Below are positions 41,984 to 50,464 of a stretch of 64,000 bases of DNA, piece by piece. Position 1 is the first letter of the stretch. Every line of letters begins with the position of its first letter. Source of the stretch: an uncultured Dyadobacter sp. GTDB lineage: Bacteria > Bacteroidota > Bacteroidia > Cytophagales > Spirosomataceae. A program made the translations under genes and the position numbers. The notes beneath the pieces are model-generated. The model saw nothing but the letters and a program-made list of their open reading frames with translations, was not told where the DNA came from and did no database searches. The stretch lies in contig NZ_CAMLSE010000001.1 of NCBI RefSeq assembly GCF_946482605.1, positions 186,001 through 250,000 of the forward strand. The letters are read 5' to 3'.

Positions 41984-43312
41984 TTAAATCTGATTTCTTC
42001 TCGTCATTTTGAAGAAACGCGTCATCAGAAAAACCGATGCGAGTGTAAGCCCGAGGATCAATCCGAGCCACATACCCGGCGCCCCCATGTCGAAATGGAA
42101 GGCAAATGCATAGCCCACCGGAATGCCGATCACCCAATAGGCGATGCCGATGAGCACCGTTGGTGTTTTGACGTCCTTGATCCCCCGCAACAAGCCCGCT
42201 CCAATGGCCTGCGTGCTGTCCGAAATCTGGAAAACCGCGGCGAAAAGCAGCAGCAATGCGGCCAGTCCGAGCACTTCCGCATTGTCGTTGAATGCTTTGG
42301 GAAGCTGATTGCGGAATACGCCGAATGCAAGCGCGCAGATGGTGCCGTACACGAGCGCGGTGAGCAATGTACTCTTGCCGATGACGAAGATCTTTGTCCA
42401 ATCGTTTCGCCCGAGCGCATTGCTTACCCGGATGGAGCCTGCCTGCGCGAGGCCCATCGATACCATGAAAGTAAAGGAGGCGCTGCTCAATGCGATCTGG
42501 TGCGCTGCCTGTGCCACCGCTCCCAATGTCCCGATGATAATCCCCGATACGGCGAATGCACCGGCCTCCATACCGATCTGTAAGCTGCTCGGAACGCCGA
42601 TATGGAGCAGTTCACGCCATGTGCGGGCTTTCAGGTGCCATTGGCTGCGGCCTACGGCAATGTACTTTTTGAATGTACGGTGTTTTAGTATTACAAAAAG
42701 CAATGCGAGGAACATGCAGGTACGCGTGATGAGCGTCGCCCAACCCGCTCCTTCGAGTTCGAGGCGGGGAAAACCCCAGTTACCGTAGATCAGCAGCCAG
42801 TTGAGGAGGATGTTCAACGGCATACCGGCCAGTGAAAAGATCATCGCCGTGCGGGTGTGTTCCAGGCCGTCGGCAAATTGCTTCAGGGTCATAAACAGCA
42901 GCATCGGGATAATGGAGAGCCCCATCAGTTGCATAAAAGGAATGGCGAGTTCGACAACCTCGGGGTCCTGGCCCAGATTATGCAGGTAGCTTTTGCCGAA
43001 AACCAATACCATCGAAATGGCCAGCGCGGTTAATGTGCACAGACAGAACCCGTTGAACAGGTAATGCGAAACTTGCAGGGCGTCGCGGCGGCCGTTGGCG
43101 AGGGATACCATTTGTGAAACCGAGATCGTCATACCGATCCCGATGACGAATGGAATGTTCATCGCATTGATCACCAGCGCTGCCGCGGCCAGCTGTTTGT
43201 AGCTGATGGCTCCTACCATTGCGCTGTCGATCAGGTGAAGGGCCATTTGGGCGAGTTCACCGATGATAATGGGAAATGCAAGTCTTAAAGTTTGTGATGC
43301 TTCGTCTTTCAT
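41984..43312 (-). CDS. MATE-family (NorM-type) multidrug efflux transporter
   Basis: The 442-residue protein has about 12 hydrophobic helices and no signal peptide. 'LAFPIIIGELAQMALHLIDS' and 'GIGMTISVSQMVSLANGR' in the first half, with 'GVPSSLQIGMEAGAFAVSGI' in the second, are the paired MATE repeats. MATE proteins expel cationic drugs in exchange for Na+ or H+. Ends with a basic tail 'RFFKMTRRNQ'. A TACCTTTG box (43341-43348) stands 29 bases upstream. It precedes gapN by 110 bases, and cotranscription is possible. Confidence 0.93.
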   Translation of the reverse strand: MKDEASQTLRLAFPIIIGELAQMALHLIDSAMVGAISYKQLAAAALVINAMNIPFVIGIGMTISVSQMVSLANGRRDALQVSHYLFNGFCLCTLTALAISMVLVFGKSYLHNLGQDPEVVELAIPFMQLMGLSIIPMLLFMTLKQFADGLEHTRTAMIFSLAGMPLNILLNWLLIYGNWGFPRLELEGAGWATLITRTCMFLALLFVILKHRTFKKYIAVGRSQWHLKARTWRELLHIGVPSSLQIGMEAGAFAVSGIIIGTLGAVAQAAHQIALSSASFTFMVSMGLAQAGSIRVSNALGRNDWTKIFVIGKSTLLTALVYGTICALAFGVFRNQLPKAFNDNAEVLGLAALLLLFAAVFQISDSTQAIGAGLLRGIKDVKTPTVLIGIAYWVIGIPVGYAFAFHFDMGAPGMWLGLILGLTLASVFLMTRFFKMTRRNQI

Positions 43313-43340
43313 GGCGTAGTCGTGAAGTGCAAAAAGTCTG

Positions 43341-43348
43341 CAAAGGTA
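43341..43348 (-). promoter_or_regulatory. -7 box TACCTTTG for the MATE gene
   Basis: The minus strand matches TAnnTTTG exactly, 29 bases before the start codon. No convincing -33 TTTG is seen. Confidence 0.4.
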
Positions 43349-43477
43349 CGAAAACCGTCGCAGGGAAGGGAATGTTTCTTTTTAATATATCATTACAGTA
43401 GAGTAAAACAGGGCCGTAATGCGGTTTGTAAGGGTAACAACTTTTAAAAGGATTTGAGAAAACACTACAAGGAAATA

Positions 43478-45949
43478 ATGGCGATTCAGAGCAGGTTGAA
43501 GCAGAGCGTCCCGCATGGGAAATTACAGGTGTGTGTGTGGTTGGGGGTAAGTTTAATGATGTCGCTGGCCATTCCAGCGGGTTCTTTTGCCCAGAATGCA
43601 GGGAAGTTGAAAGTGACGGGAAAGGTGATCGACGGGGCCAGCAGTGCGCCGTTGGGTTATGCGAGTATCAGACTATTCAAAACCGCGGACAGTTCGTTTG
43701 TATCCGGAGCAATTACGGATGAAGCGGGAGGTTTCGTGGTCGACATTGCGGCAGGTTCTTATTATGCATTGTCTGAATTTATCGGTTATAAACCACAGTA
43801 TACGCCCGGTATCAAACTGACGGCCGCAAACTCCCCACTTCATCTAGGCTCCATCAAAGTGGCGGCTTCGGCGCGAACGCTGGACGAGGTGACCGTACAG
43901 GCGGAAAAGAGTTCGATGGAGCTGTCGCTGGACAAGCGGGTTTTTAATGTCGGGAAGGACTTGGCCAATGCAGGAGGCACGGCGGTTGACATTCTCACCA
44001 ACGTGCCGTCCGTCGCGGTGGATGTGGAAGGTAATGTCAGCCTGAGGGGAAGTGGTAATGTACGTATCCTGATCGACGGCAAGCCCTCGGGCCTGGTGAG
44101 TATCAAAGGTGCAAGCGGATTGGCCCAGTTACAGGGCAGTATGATCGAGCGGGTGGAGATCATCACTAACCCATCGGCGCGTTATGAGGCCGAGGGGATG
44201 GGCGGTGTAATTAATATTGTCCTCAAAAAGGAGCGCAAGGAAGGCATCAATGGTTCTTTCGATGTGATTACCGGACATCCGACCAATTTTGGCGGTGCCG
44301 CCAATGTCAATTACCGGAAGAAAAACCTCAATTTTTTCGTCAACTACACCATGTCTTACCGGAATACGCCGGGCAGGAACTACGTGTATCAGGAGCTTTA
44401 CCGCAACGATTCGACGTTCATCATGGAGCGCGATATGCGCAGCAACCTGAAAGGGATGGCCAACAGTGCCCGTGGCGGGATCGATTATTATTTCAATGCT
44501 AAAAATGTGCTCACGGGTGCATATACCTGGCGTACGAGCAAGGGCAAGCGTTTTTCCACGCTCAATTACCGGGATTATCTGTCCAATCTGAACAACATGA
44601 CCGGCTATACACGTCGTACGCAGGACGAAACGGAGACGGAACCGAACTCGGAATATGCATTGACCTACAAAAAAACATTCAACCGCAAGGGACAGGAATT
44701 TACCGCGGATGTGCGATACCTCGACAACTGGGAGGATTCGGACCAATACTATCACGAGAATGTGTTTAAGCCGGATGGCAGCCCGTCGGGTATTCCGCCG
44801 CTTTTGCAGCGTGCAGTAAACTATGAAACGGAAAAGCAACTCCTTTTTCAGGCCGATTACATTCACCCGTTTGGGAAGGACGGGAAACTGGAAATGGGGG
44901 CGAGAAGCAGTTCGCGGGATATGACCAACGACTATACCGTGACGCAGCAAACGAGCGACGGGGGCTGGGTGACGCTCCCCGGGCTTACCAACGACTTTTT
45001 GTACGAAGAGAATATCAATGCGGCGTACGGGATTATCGGCAACAAAACCGGCAAGTTTTCTTACCAGGCGGGCTTGCGGGCTGAATGGACGGGGGTGACT
45101 ACCACACTCCGGCAGACTAATGAGGTCAATGACCGGAAGTATGCCAATTTATTCCCGAGCGTTCACGCGACCTATGATTTTGCCAAACAAAATGCATTGC
45201 AGCTCAGTTATAGCCGACGCGTTCGCAGGCCGCAATACAACGACCTGACCCCTTTTGCGACTTATAGCGATAACCGGAACTATTGGAGCGGTAATCCCGA
45301 TCTGAACCCCGAATTCACCCATGCTTTCGAGCTGGGTCATATAAAGTATATGTCGAAAGGCTCATTGACGTCCTCGATCTACTACCGTCATACCAATGGG
45401 AAGATCACGAGTATCCGCCGCGTACAGGATGATGGAAGCTCGTATACGCGCCCCGAAAACCTGGGTACGGAAGATGCCTACGGTGCCGAATTCGCCGGTT
45501 CATTTACACCGTATCCATGGTGGAAACTCGACGGAAGCGCTAACTTTTTCAGGGCCATTACCGACGGGACCGGCCTCGATGAAGAATTCAAAAGCGATAC
45601 TTACAGTTGGTTCGTGCGGATGATGTCACGCTTTACCCTTTGGAAATCGGCTGATGTGCAGCTGAGAGGTAACTACGAGGCACCGCAACAGACACCTCAG
45701 GGCCGGAGAAAAGCACTGGCCACGCTGGATCTCTCCGCGACCCGCGACATCCTGAAAAACAATGGAACGCTTACATTGAGCATTGTGGATGTCTTTAATT
45801 CCCGCAAATTCCGTTCGATCACAGAAGGCGCTAATTTTTATGCACGCAACAGCTCCCAGGGGCGTTTGAGGCAGATTAACCTCACTTTAAACTACCGTCT
45901 GCACCAGGCTAAAAAGAAGCCGAAGGAGTCTTTGGAAGGGGAGTTTTAA
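43478..45949 (+). CDS. Outer-membrane beta-barrel receptor (OMP_b-brl_3/TonB-dependent type)
   Basis: The frame is open from a TTG at 43454; I choose the ATG at 43478 because AAGGA precedes it and it gives 823 residues with a signal peptide ending 'IPAGSFAQ'. Next come a CarboxypepD-reg-like domain ('KVTGKVIDGASSAPLGYASI'), a TonB plug ('VDILTNVPSVAVDVEGNVSL', 'VRILIDGKPSG', 'ITNPSARYEAEGMGGVINIV') and a long barrel ending 'LRQINLTLNYRLHQ'. These proteins are alone, without SusD, and their substrates (peptides, metal chelates or others) are mostly unknown. The C-terminal extension of lysines and Glu after the barrel is short. Confidence 0.9.
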   Translation: MAIQSRLKQSVPHGKLQVCVWLGVSLMMSLAIPAGSFAQNAGKLKVTGKVIDGASSAPLGYASIRLFKTADSSFVSGAITDEAGGFVVDIAAGSYYALSEFIGYKPQYTPGIKLTAANSPLHLGSIKVAASARTLDEVTVQAEKSSMELSLDKRVFNVGKDLANAGGTAVDILTNVPSVAVDVEGNVSLRGSGNVRILIDGKPSGLVSIKGASGLAQLQGSMIERVEIITNPSARYEAEGMGGVINIVLKKERKEGINGSFDVITGHPTNFGGAANVNYRKKNLNFFVNYTMSYRNTPGRNYVYQELYRNDSTFIMERDMRSNLKGMANSARGGIDYYFNAKNVLTGAYTWRTSKGKRFSTLNYRDYLSNLNNMTGYTRRTQDETETEPNSEYALTYKKTFNRKGQEFTADVRYLDNWEDSDQYYHENVFKPDGSPSGIPPLLQRAVNYETEKQLLFQADYIHPFGKDGKLEMGARSSSRDMTNDYTVTQQTSDGGWVTLPGLTNDFLYEENINAAYGIIGNKTGKFSYQAGLRAEWTGVTTTLRQTNEVNDRKYANLFPSVHATYDFAKQNALQLSYSRRVRRPQYNDLTPFATYSDNRNYWSGNPDLNPEFTHAFELGHIKYMSKGSLTSSIYYRHTNGKITSIRRVQDDGSSYTRPENLGTEDAYGAEFAGSFTPYPWWKLDGSANFFRAITDGTGLDEEFKSDTYSWFVRMMSRFTLWKSADVQLRGNYEAPQQTPQGRRKALATLDLSATRDILKNNGTLTLSIVDVFNSRKFRSITEGANFYARNSSQGRLRQINLTLNYRLHQAKKKPKESLEGEF

Positions 45950-46040
45950 TCCGTTTAGGTTTCGGATGCCGGTTTAAATGCGTACCTTGTATATTCATAG
46001 CAGGGATTGATTGCTGCCGTACCTCGTCAGGTTGAATGTA

Positions 46041-46072
46041 TTTGGGCAACGTTTATGTTATTTCTACCTTAA
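46041..46072 (+). promoter_or_regulatory. Candidate promoter of the receiver-kinase pair
   Basis: TTTG (46041-46044), 20 bases, then TACCTTAA (46065-46072; six of eight to TAnnTTTG, correct spacing), 18 bases before the start codon at 46091. Confidence 0.4.
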
Positions 46073-46090
46073 AAACTCAATGTTTAGGTT

Positions 46091-46540
46091 ATGAGCACAA
46101 AACCGAATAAATCCATATACTTAGCGGACGACGATGAAGACGATTGCATGCTGTTTGAAGACGCGCTGAGAGAGGTAAGTACATCCGCAGAACTGCTGAC
46201 CGCCAATGATGGGGTTGAGTTGATCGACCTGATGGAAAAACGGGTTCCACCTCCGCCGGATGTCATTTTTCTGGACTTGAATATGCCCCGCAAAAACGGC
46301 TTCGAGTGCCTGGACCAGATCCGTAAGACCAAAGCCTGGGAACACATTCCCGTCGTTATATTTTCGACCACCGGGCAGGAAGAAATGGTCCGTAAAGTAC
46401 ACGAGAAAGGAGCCAATTTTTTCATCCGTAAACCAGGCTCTTTTCCAAAACTGAAACAGGCGATCAAGCAGATACTGGACATCGACTGGGCCAGCCATAA
46501 CTGGAAGCCGGTACCTGAAAACTTTTATTACCAATTTTGA
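46091..46540 (+). CDS. Rcp1-like stand-alone response regulator
   Basis: The single 149-residue receiver has 'LADDDEDDCMLFEDAL' (acidic pocket), phosphoacceptor Asp62 in 'IFLDLNMPRKNG', Thr in 'FSTTGQEE' and Lys in 'IRKPGSFPKLKQ'. 'DLNMPRKNGFECL' and the spacing are those of Rcp1-type regulators that pair with phytochrome-like kinases. The PAS kinase starts about 57 bases downstream (10 bases if the earlier TTG is used) and carries the matching 'SHDLQEPLRK' histidine box, so they likely form one phosphorelay. Confidence 0.93.
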   Translation: MSTKPNKSIYLADDDEDDCMLFEDALREVSTSAELLTANDGVELIDLMEKRVPPPPDVIFLDLNMPRKNGFECLDQIRKTKAWEHIPVVIFSTTGQEEMVRKVHEKGANFFIRKPGSFPKLKQAIKQILDIDWASHNWKPVPENFYYQF

Positions 46541-46597
46541 TCTGATGACTTGTTTGCTGTCTATTTTTGGAATGTATCTTCTCAAGAGGCAATCCAG

Positions 46598-48985
46598 GTG
46601 AACAAGTCAGAGAAAACAGGCCAGCATACAACTAACTACACCGAAAATCAGTCAAATCGAACTGATAACGAAAGCAAGTTCAGAAATACGGTAAAACAGG
46701 CCCCGGTAGGGATGGTCATCCTGCGCGGTGAGGATTTCGTAGTGGAAATGGCGAATGATACTTATCTGGCCATTGTCGACCGAGAAGAAGAAGAGTTTGT
46801 CGGGAAATCCCTGTTTACCGGTTTGCCGGAGGTGCGGACCTATGTGGAACCCATCCTGCTGAATGTACTGAAAACCGGCATAGCCTACCACGGATATGAA
46901 TTTGAAGTGACGCTCCGCCGGTTCGGAAAACCTCAGTTGTGCTATTTCAATTTTGTTTATCAACCGCTTTTTGAGGACTCGGAGGAGGCTTCGGGCGTAA
47001 TGGTCGTGGCGACGGAAGTTACGCAGCAGGTTTTATCCAAACACGCACTGCAGCGGAGCGAAAATCAGTTTCGTAACCTTGTAACACAGTCGCAATTTGC
47101 AAAGGCCATATTCAAGGGGCCTGACCTCATCATCAGCATTGCAAACGAAAGTATGCTGCATATTTGGCGGCGAAGCCTGAATGAAGTGGTTGGAAGGCCG
47201 CTTTACGACGTTTTTCCCGAATTGAACAACCAGAAATTTCCGGCGCTGCTGCGGCAGGTATATGAGAGCGGTACCGTATACCGCGAAAATGAAGCGGTTG
47301 TTTTTGTCGACGGCCCCGGTGGAATCCGGGAGCATTACCTGGATTTCCAGTATGCACCGATGTTTGAATTAGACGGCACGGTCTCCGGCATCATGGTATC
47401 GGTGAACGACGTGACCGACAAGGTCAGGCTGCGGCAGCAGATCGCCGAAGCAGCGGAGCGGCTGTCACTCGCAACCGATGGCACCAGACTTGCTACCTGG
47501 GACCTGAACCTTCAAACCGGAGAGATCATCTATTCGGGAAGACTGGCTACCATATTCGGATACGATGAAACGGCAGTCGTAAGCCACCGGGAACTGAGAA
47601 ACCAGGTCCATCCGGACGATAGGCATAGCATTATTGAGAAAGCATTTGAAGCCGCCCTGGTGAGCGGGACCTACTATTACGAGGCGAGAATCATCCATCA
47701 GGACGGGTCAATTCACTGGGTCAGGACGCACGGGAAGATCCTGTTTTCGGAAGGTGATGTGCCGCAGCGTATGCTGGGTACCATGATGGATATCACGGAC
47801 CAGAAAGAGTCGGAACTTGCATTGAAAGCCAGTGAAGGTAAGTTCAGGACACTGGCCGACTCGATGCCGCAGTTTGTCTGGACCTGTGACGCGCAGGGCA
47901 ACCTGAATTATTTCAACCGCTCCATGACGGACTATTCGGGATTGGCGGCCACACAGATCGACCGGGAAGGATGGCTGCAAATGGTGCATCCCGACGATCG
48001 GGAGGATTACCGGCAGCGATGGCAGCAATCGGAGCTGGAAGGGACGGAGTTCATATGTGAGCATCGTCTCAGACGCGTCGACGGGGAATACCGATGGTAC
48101 CAAAGCCGCGCGATACCGCAGGGCAATCCGGGCAGCAGTAGCCGGACTTGGGTGGGGACCAGTTCCGACATACACGACAGCCGCTTGTTCATCGATCAGC
48201 TCGAAACCAAAGTACAGCAGCGTACCCAGGAGTTGATCGTCGCTAACAATGAACTGGTAAGGACAAACATGGAACTGGCGCAGTTTGCCTACGTCGCGAG
48301 TCACGACTTACAGGAGCCATTAAGAAAAATTCAGACTTTCGCAGTCCGCATTCAGGAAACTGAAATCGAGAACCTGTCCGAAAGGGGAAAGGATTACTTT
48401 CAACGCATGCAGGCGGCATCGATGCGCATGCAACAGCTGATCGTCGATTTGCTGGCCTTTTCCAAAGCCAATGTCGCCGAGAAGCATCTCGAACGCACGG
48501 ATCTGAACCAGTTGCTTCAAAACGTGCGGGAGCAGCTGAGCGATGTGATCCAGGCTAGGAATGCGGTCATCACCAGTGACAATTTGCCGGTGCGGCATGT
48601 GATCGGATACCAGTTTGAACAGCTTTTCATGAACCTGATCACCAACGCGCTTAAATTTGTTAGTCCGGACAGGGTACCGCTCATCGAGGTACGCTCAGGA
48701 GAAGTAGCCGGGGCAGCCATTCCATTAGCGGAAGCACAGCCTGGTCAGCAGTACCAGTACATTGCTTTTGCAGATAATGGAATCGGTTTCGATCCGCAGT
48801 ACAAGCAACGGATCTTTCAGTTGTTTCAGCGTTTGCACAACCGGACCACCTACGAGGGTACGGGCATCGGGCTGGCGATCTGTAAGAAGATTGTCGAGAA
48901 TCATCAAGGACTGATCGATGCTGTTGGAAAACCGGACGTCGGCTCTACCTTTATTATCTACCTGCCTGTGGACGACAGGCGTTAG
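46598..48985 (+). CDS. Multi-PAS cytoplasmic histidine kinase paired with the Rcp1-like regulator
   Basis: The frame is open from a TTG at 46550; a GTG at 46598, with AAGAGG before it, gives 795 residues and is my preferred start, though not certain. Four PAS/PAC domains (about 30-155, 160-280, 290-410 and 415-540; 'HPDDRHSII', 'HPDDREDYR') are followed by HisKA with phospho-acceptor His569 ('YVASHDLQEPLRKIQTF') and an ATPase domain ('NLITNALKF', 'DNGIGFD', 'GTGIGLAICKKIVENH'). No membrane helix is seen. The last 250 residues closely match the kinase at 25378-27393, so the two are paralogues. It overlaps the convergent EamA gene's stop by 4 bases. Confidence 0.9.
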   Translation: MNKSEKTGQHTTNYTENQSNRTDNESKFRNTVKQAPVGMVILRGEDFVVEMANDTYLAIVDREEEEFVGKSLFTGLPEVRTYVEPILLNVLKTGIAYHGYEFEVTLRRFGKPQLCYFNFVYQPLFEDSEEASGVMVVATEVTQQVLSKHALQRSENQFRNLVTQSQFAKAIFKGPDLIISIANESMLHIWRRSLNEVVGRPLYDVFPELNNQKFPALLRQVYESGTVYRENEAVVFVDGPGGIREHYLDFQYAPMFELDGTVSGIMVSVNDVTDKVRLRQQIAEAAERLSLATDGTRLATWDLNLQTGEIIYSGRLATIFGYDETAVVSHRELRNQVHPDDRHSIIEKAFEAALVSGTYYYEARIIHQDGSIHWVRTHGKILFSEGDVPQRMLGTMMDITDQKESELALKASEGKFRTLADSMPQFVWTCDAQGNLNYFNRSMTDYSGLAATQIDREGWLQMVHPDDREDYRQRWQQSELEGTEFICEHRLRRVDGEYRWYQSRAIPQGNPGSSSRTWVGTSSDIHDSRLFIDQLETKVQQRTQELIVANNELVRTNMELAQFAYVASHDLQEPLRKIQTFAVRIQETEIENLSERGKDYFQRMQAASMRMQQLIVDLLAFSKANVAEKHLERTDLNQLLQNVREQLSDVIQARNAVITSDNLPVRHVIGYQFEQLFMNLITNALKFVSPDRVPLIEVRSGEVAGAAIPLAEAQPGQQYQYIAFADNGIGFDPQYKQRIFQLFQRLHNRTTYEGTGIGLAICKKIVENHQGLIDAVGKPDVGSTFIIYLPVDDRR

Positions 48986-49851
48986 TCCGCCTGCGCTCTT
49001 TTCCGGCGCCCGGTATAAGTGACGGCGATCCCCAGCAGGATAATTACGCCACCCACGATCATCTGAGAAGTGATCTTTTCCCCGATAAACGCCCACGCAA
49101 AAAGTCCGGTGACAACCGCCTGACTTAGCAGGCTCAGCGATACGCTTTTTGCATCCATTTGTTTCATAGCGGCACTGATCGTTAACCAACCGATCAGCTG
49201 GCAGACCAATCCCTGGATCAGAAAAACAATCCAGATGTCGGTAGTGAAATGCGAGACCGGTTGATCGAAAAACAGGCAGACCGCGAGCAGGTAAATGCTG
49301 GATACCGTCATGCTGATAGTCATAAAGCTGACGATGTCGATGCGATTCAGAACCGTCTTGCTGATCAGCATGTACGTGGCGTACAGGACTCCGGAAAGGA
49401 CAGCCAATGCAAAACCTTTATCCAGCTGCATGGAGGTGAATGCTTCCAGGCCAATTAATACAACCATTCCCAGCAACGCAATCAATGTCCCGATCCAAAA
49501 CCGTGAGCCTGGTTTGTCGGGAAGGAAGAGGAATGTCCCGACGCCCACCCACACCGGCGATAGATTGGTGAGCAGTGTCGCCTGCGTTGCATTGGAATAA
49601 TGTATAGAAAGATTCCACACCGCGATGTCCGTCGCAAAGATGATACCGCAAATACCGATGGGCACCCAAAGGGCTTTTGGTGGAATTCGGAATTTCCTCC
49701 GCAAAATCACATACGGCAGTAAAAACAACAAACCGAAAAGCATGCGGTAAAATGCAGAGGTGATACCGGATACCGGGGCCCATTTGACAAGCACAGGGAA
49801 AATGCTGATGCTGATGATCCCGATAATCAGGTTAATGCGGGGATTTGACAT
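48982..49851 (-). CDS. EamA/DMT-family transporter
   Basis: The frame is open to 49887, but an exact TATCTTTG promoter box lies at 49871-49878, inside it, so the ATG at 49851 ('MSNPRINLIIGIISISIF') is the likely start (289 residues). Ten hydrophobic helices form two EamA repeats ('SGITSAFYRMLFGLLFLLPY', 'TNLSPVWVGVGTFLF', 'LLSQAVVTGLFAWAFIGE'), with a final basic tail. Such proteins export amino acids, nucleobases or other metabolites across the inner membrane. Substrate unknown. Confidence 0.88.
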   Translation of the reverse strand: MSNPRINLIIGIISISIFPVLVKWAPVSGITSAFYRMLFGLLFLLPYVILRRKFRIPPKALWVPIGICGIIFATDIAVWNLSIHYSNATQATLLTNLSPVWVGVGTFLFLPDKPGSRFWIGTLIALLGMVVLIGLEAFTSMQLDKGFALAVLSGVLYATYMLISKTVLNRIDIVSFMTISMTVSSIYLLAVCLFFDQPVSHFTTDIWIVFLIQGLVCQLIGWLTISAAMKQMDAKSVSLSLLSQAVVTGLFAWAFIGEKITSQMIVGGVIILLGIAVTYTGRRKRAQAD

Positions 49852-49870
49852 AAATCGGATAAATTCAGGG

Positions 49871-49878
49871 CAAAGATA
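49871..49878 (-). promoter_or_regulatory. -7 box TATCTTTG for the EamA gene
   Basis: Exact TAnnTTTG match on the minus strand, 20 bases before the ATG at 49851; it decides that start over the longer frame. Confidence 0.5.
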
Positions 49879-49902
49879 AGGATTCATTCAAATGCCACCT
49901 GT

Positions 49903-50244
49903 ATGAGGGATATCGACCGTTATTTCGAACAACATGATGAACCTGCCAAAAGCTGCTTGCTTGCACTACGCGCTTACATACTCGGATTTGCGCCGGAGGT
50001 AACCGAAATGTGGCGGTACCGCATGCCATTCTACGCTCATCGCGGCAAGCGCTTTTGCTACCTGTGGACGGAGAAGAAGAGTGGAAAGCCTTACCTGGGC
50101 GTAGTGGATGGTTTTCGGATGGATCACCCAGCGTTGATAGCGGAACAACGTTCGCGGATGAAAATAATGCTTATTGCGCCAGAAGAGGACCTGCCCATGC
50201 AGGATTTGAATGAGGTGCTGTCGGCTGCCATCTCGCTTTTGTGA
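49903..50244 (+). CDS. DUF1801 (YdhG-like) protein
   Basis: The 113-residue soluble protein has the DUF1801 pattern: 'LRAYILGFAPEVTEMWRYRMPFY' (shortened: PEVTEMWRYRMPFY), 'FCYLWTEKKSGKPYLGVVDG' and 'LIAEQRSRMKIMLI'. The fold is related to frataxin/YdhG; function is unknown. It is divergent from the EamA gene (51 bases), and its stop abuts the ywbE stop without a gap. Confidence 0.85.
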   Translation: MRDIDRYFEQHDEPAKSCLLALRAYILGFAPEVTEMWRYRMPFYAHRGKRFCYLWTEKKSGKPYLGVVDGFRMDHPALIAEQRSRMKIMLIAPEEDLPMQDLNEVLSAAISLL

Positions 50245-50460
50245 TTATTCGTCTGCTGAGTCTGCAATGGTCTTGACCCGACCGATTTCTCCCGATTCTA
50301 ACCTGACTTTGATACCATGTGTGTGGACCGGCGCTTTCGTCAGGATATCTTTCACAATTCCCTGAGTCAATTTTCCGGAGCGCTGGTCTTTTTTTAACAC
50401 AATGGATACGGCCAATCCCGGTTTAATGTTCTTTCTTTCTGTGCCAGTTAGTAACGACAT
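50245..50460 (-). CDS. ywbE: YwbE-family small protein
   Basis: The 71 residues from the ATG at 50460 ('MSLLTGTERKNIKPGLAVSI') match the YwbE/DUF2196 family ('VLKKDQRSGKLTQGIVKDIL', 'HTHGIKVRLESGEIGRV'), a small SH3-like domain of unknown function. It starts 4 bases after the stop of the FUSC gene, so the two are probably cotranscribed. The frame could extend to 50481, but this would overlap the FUSC gene. Confidence 0.9.
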   Translation of the reverse strand: MSLLTGTERKNIKPGLAVSIVLKKDQRSGKLTQGIVKDILTKAPVHTHGIKVRLESGEIGRVKTIADSADE

Positions 50461-50464
50461 GATT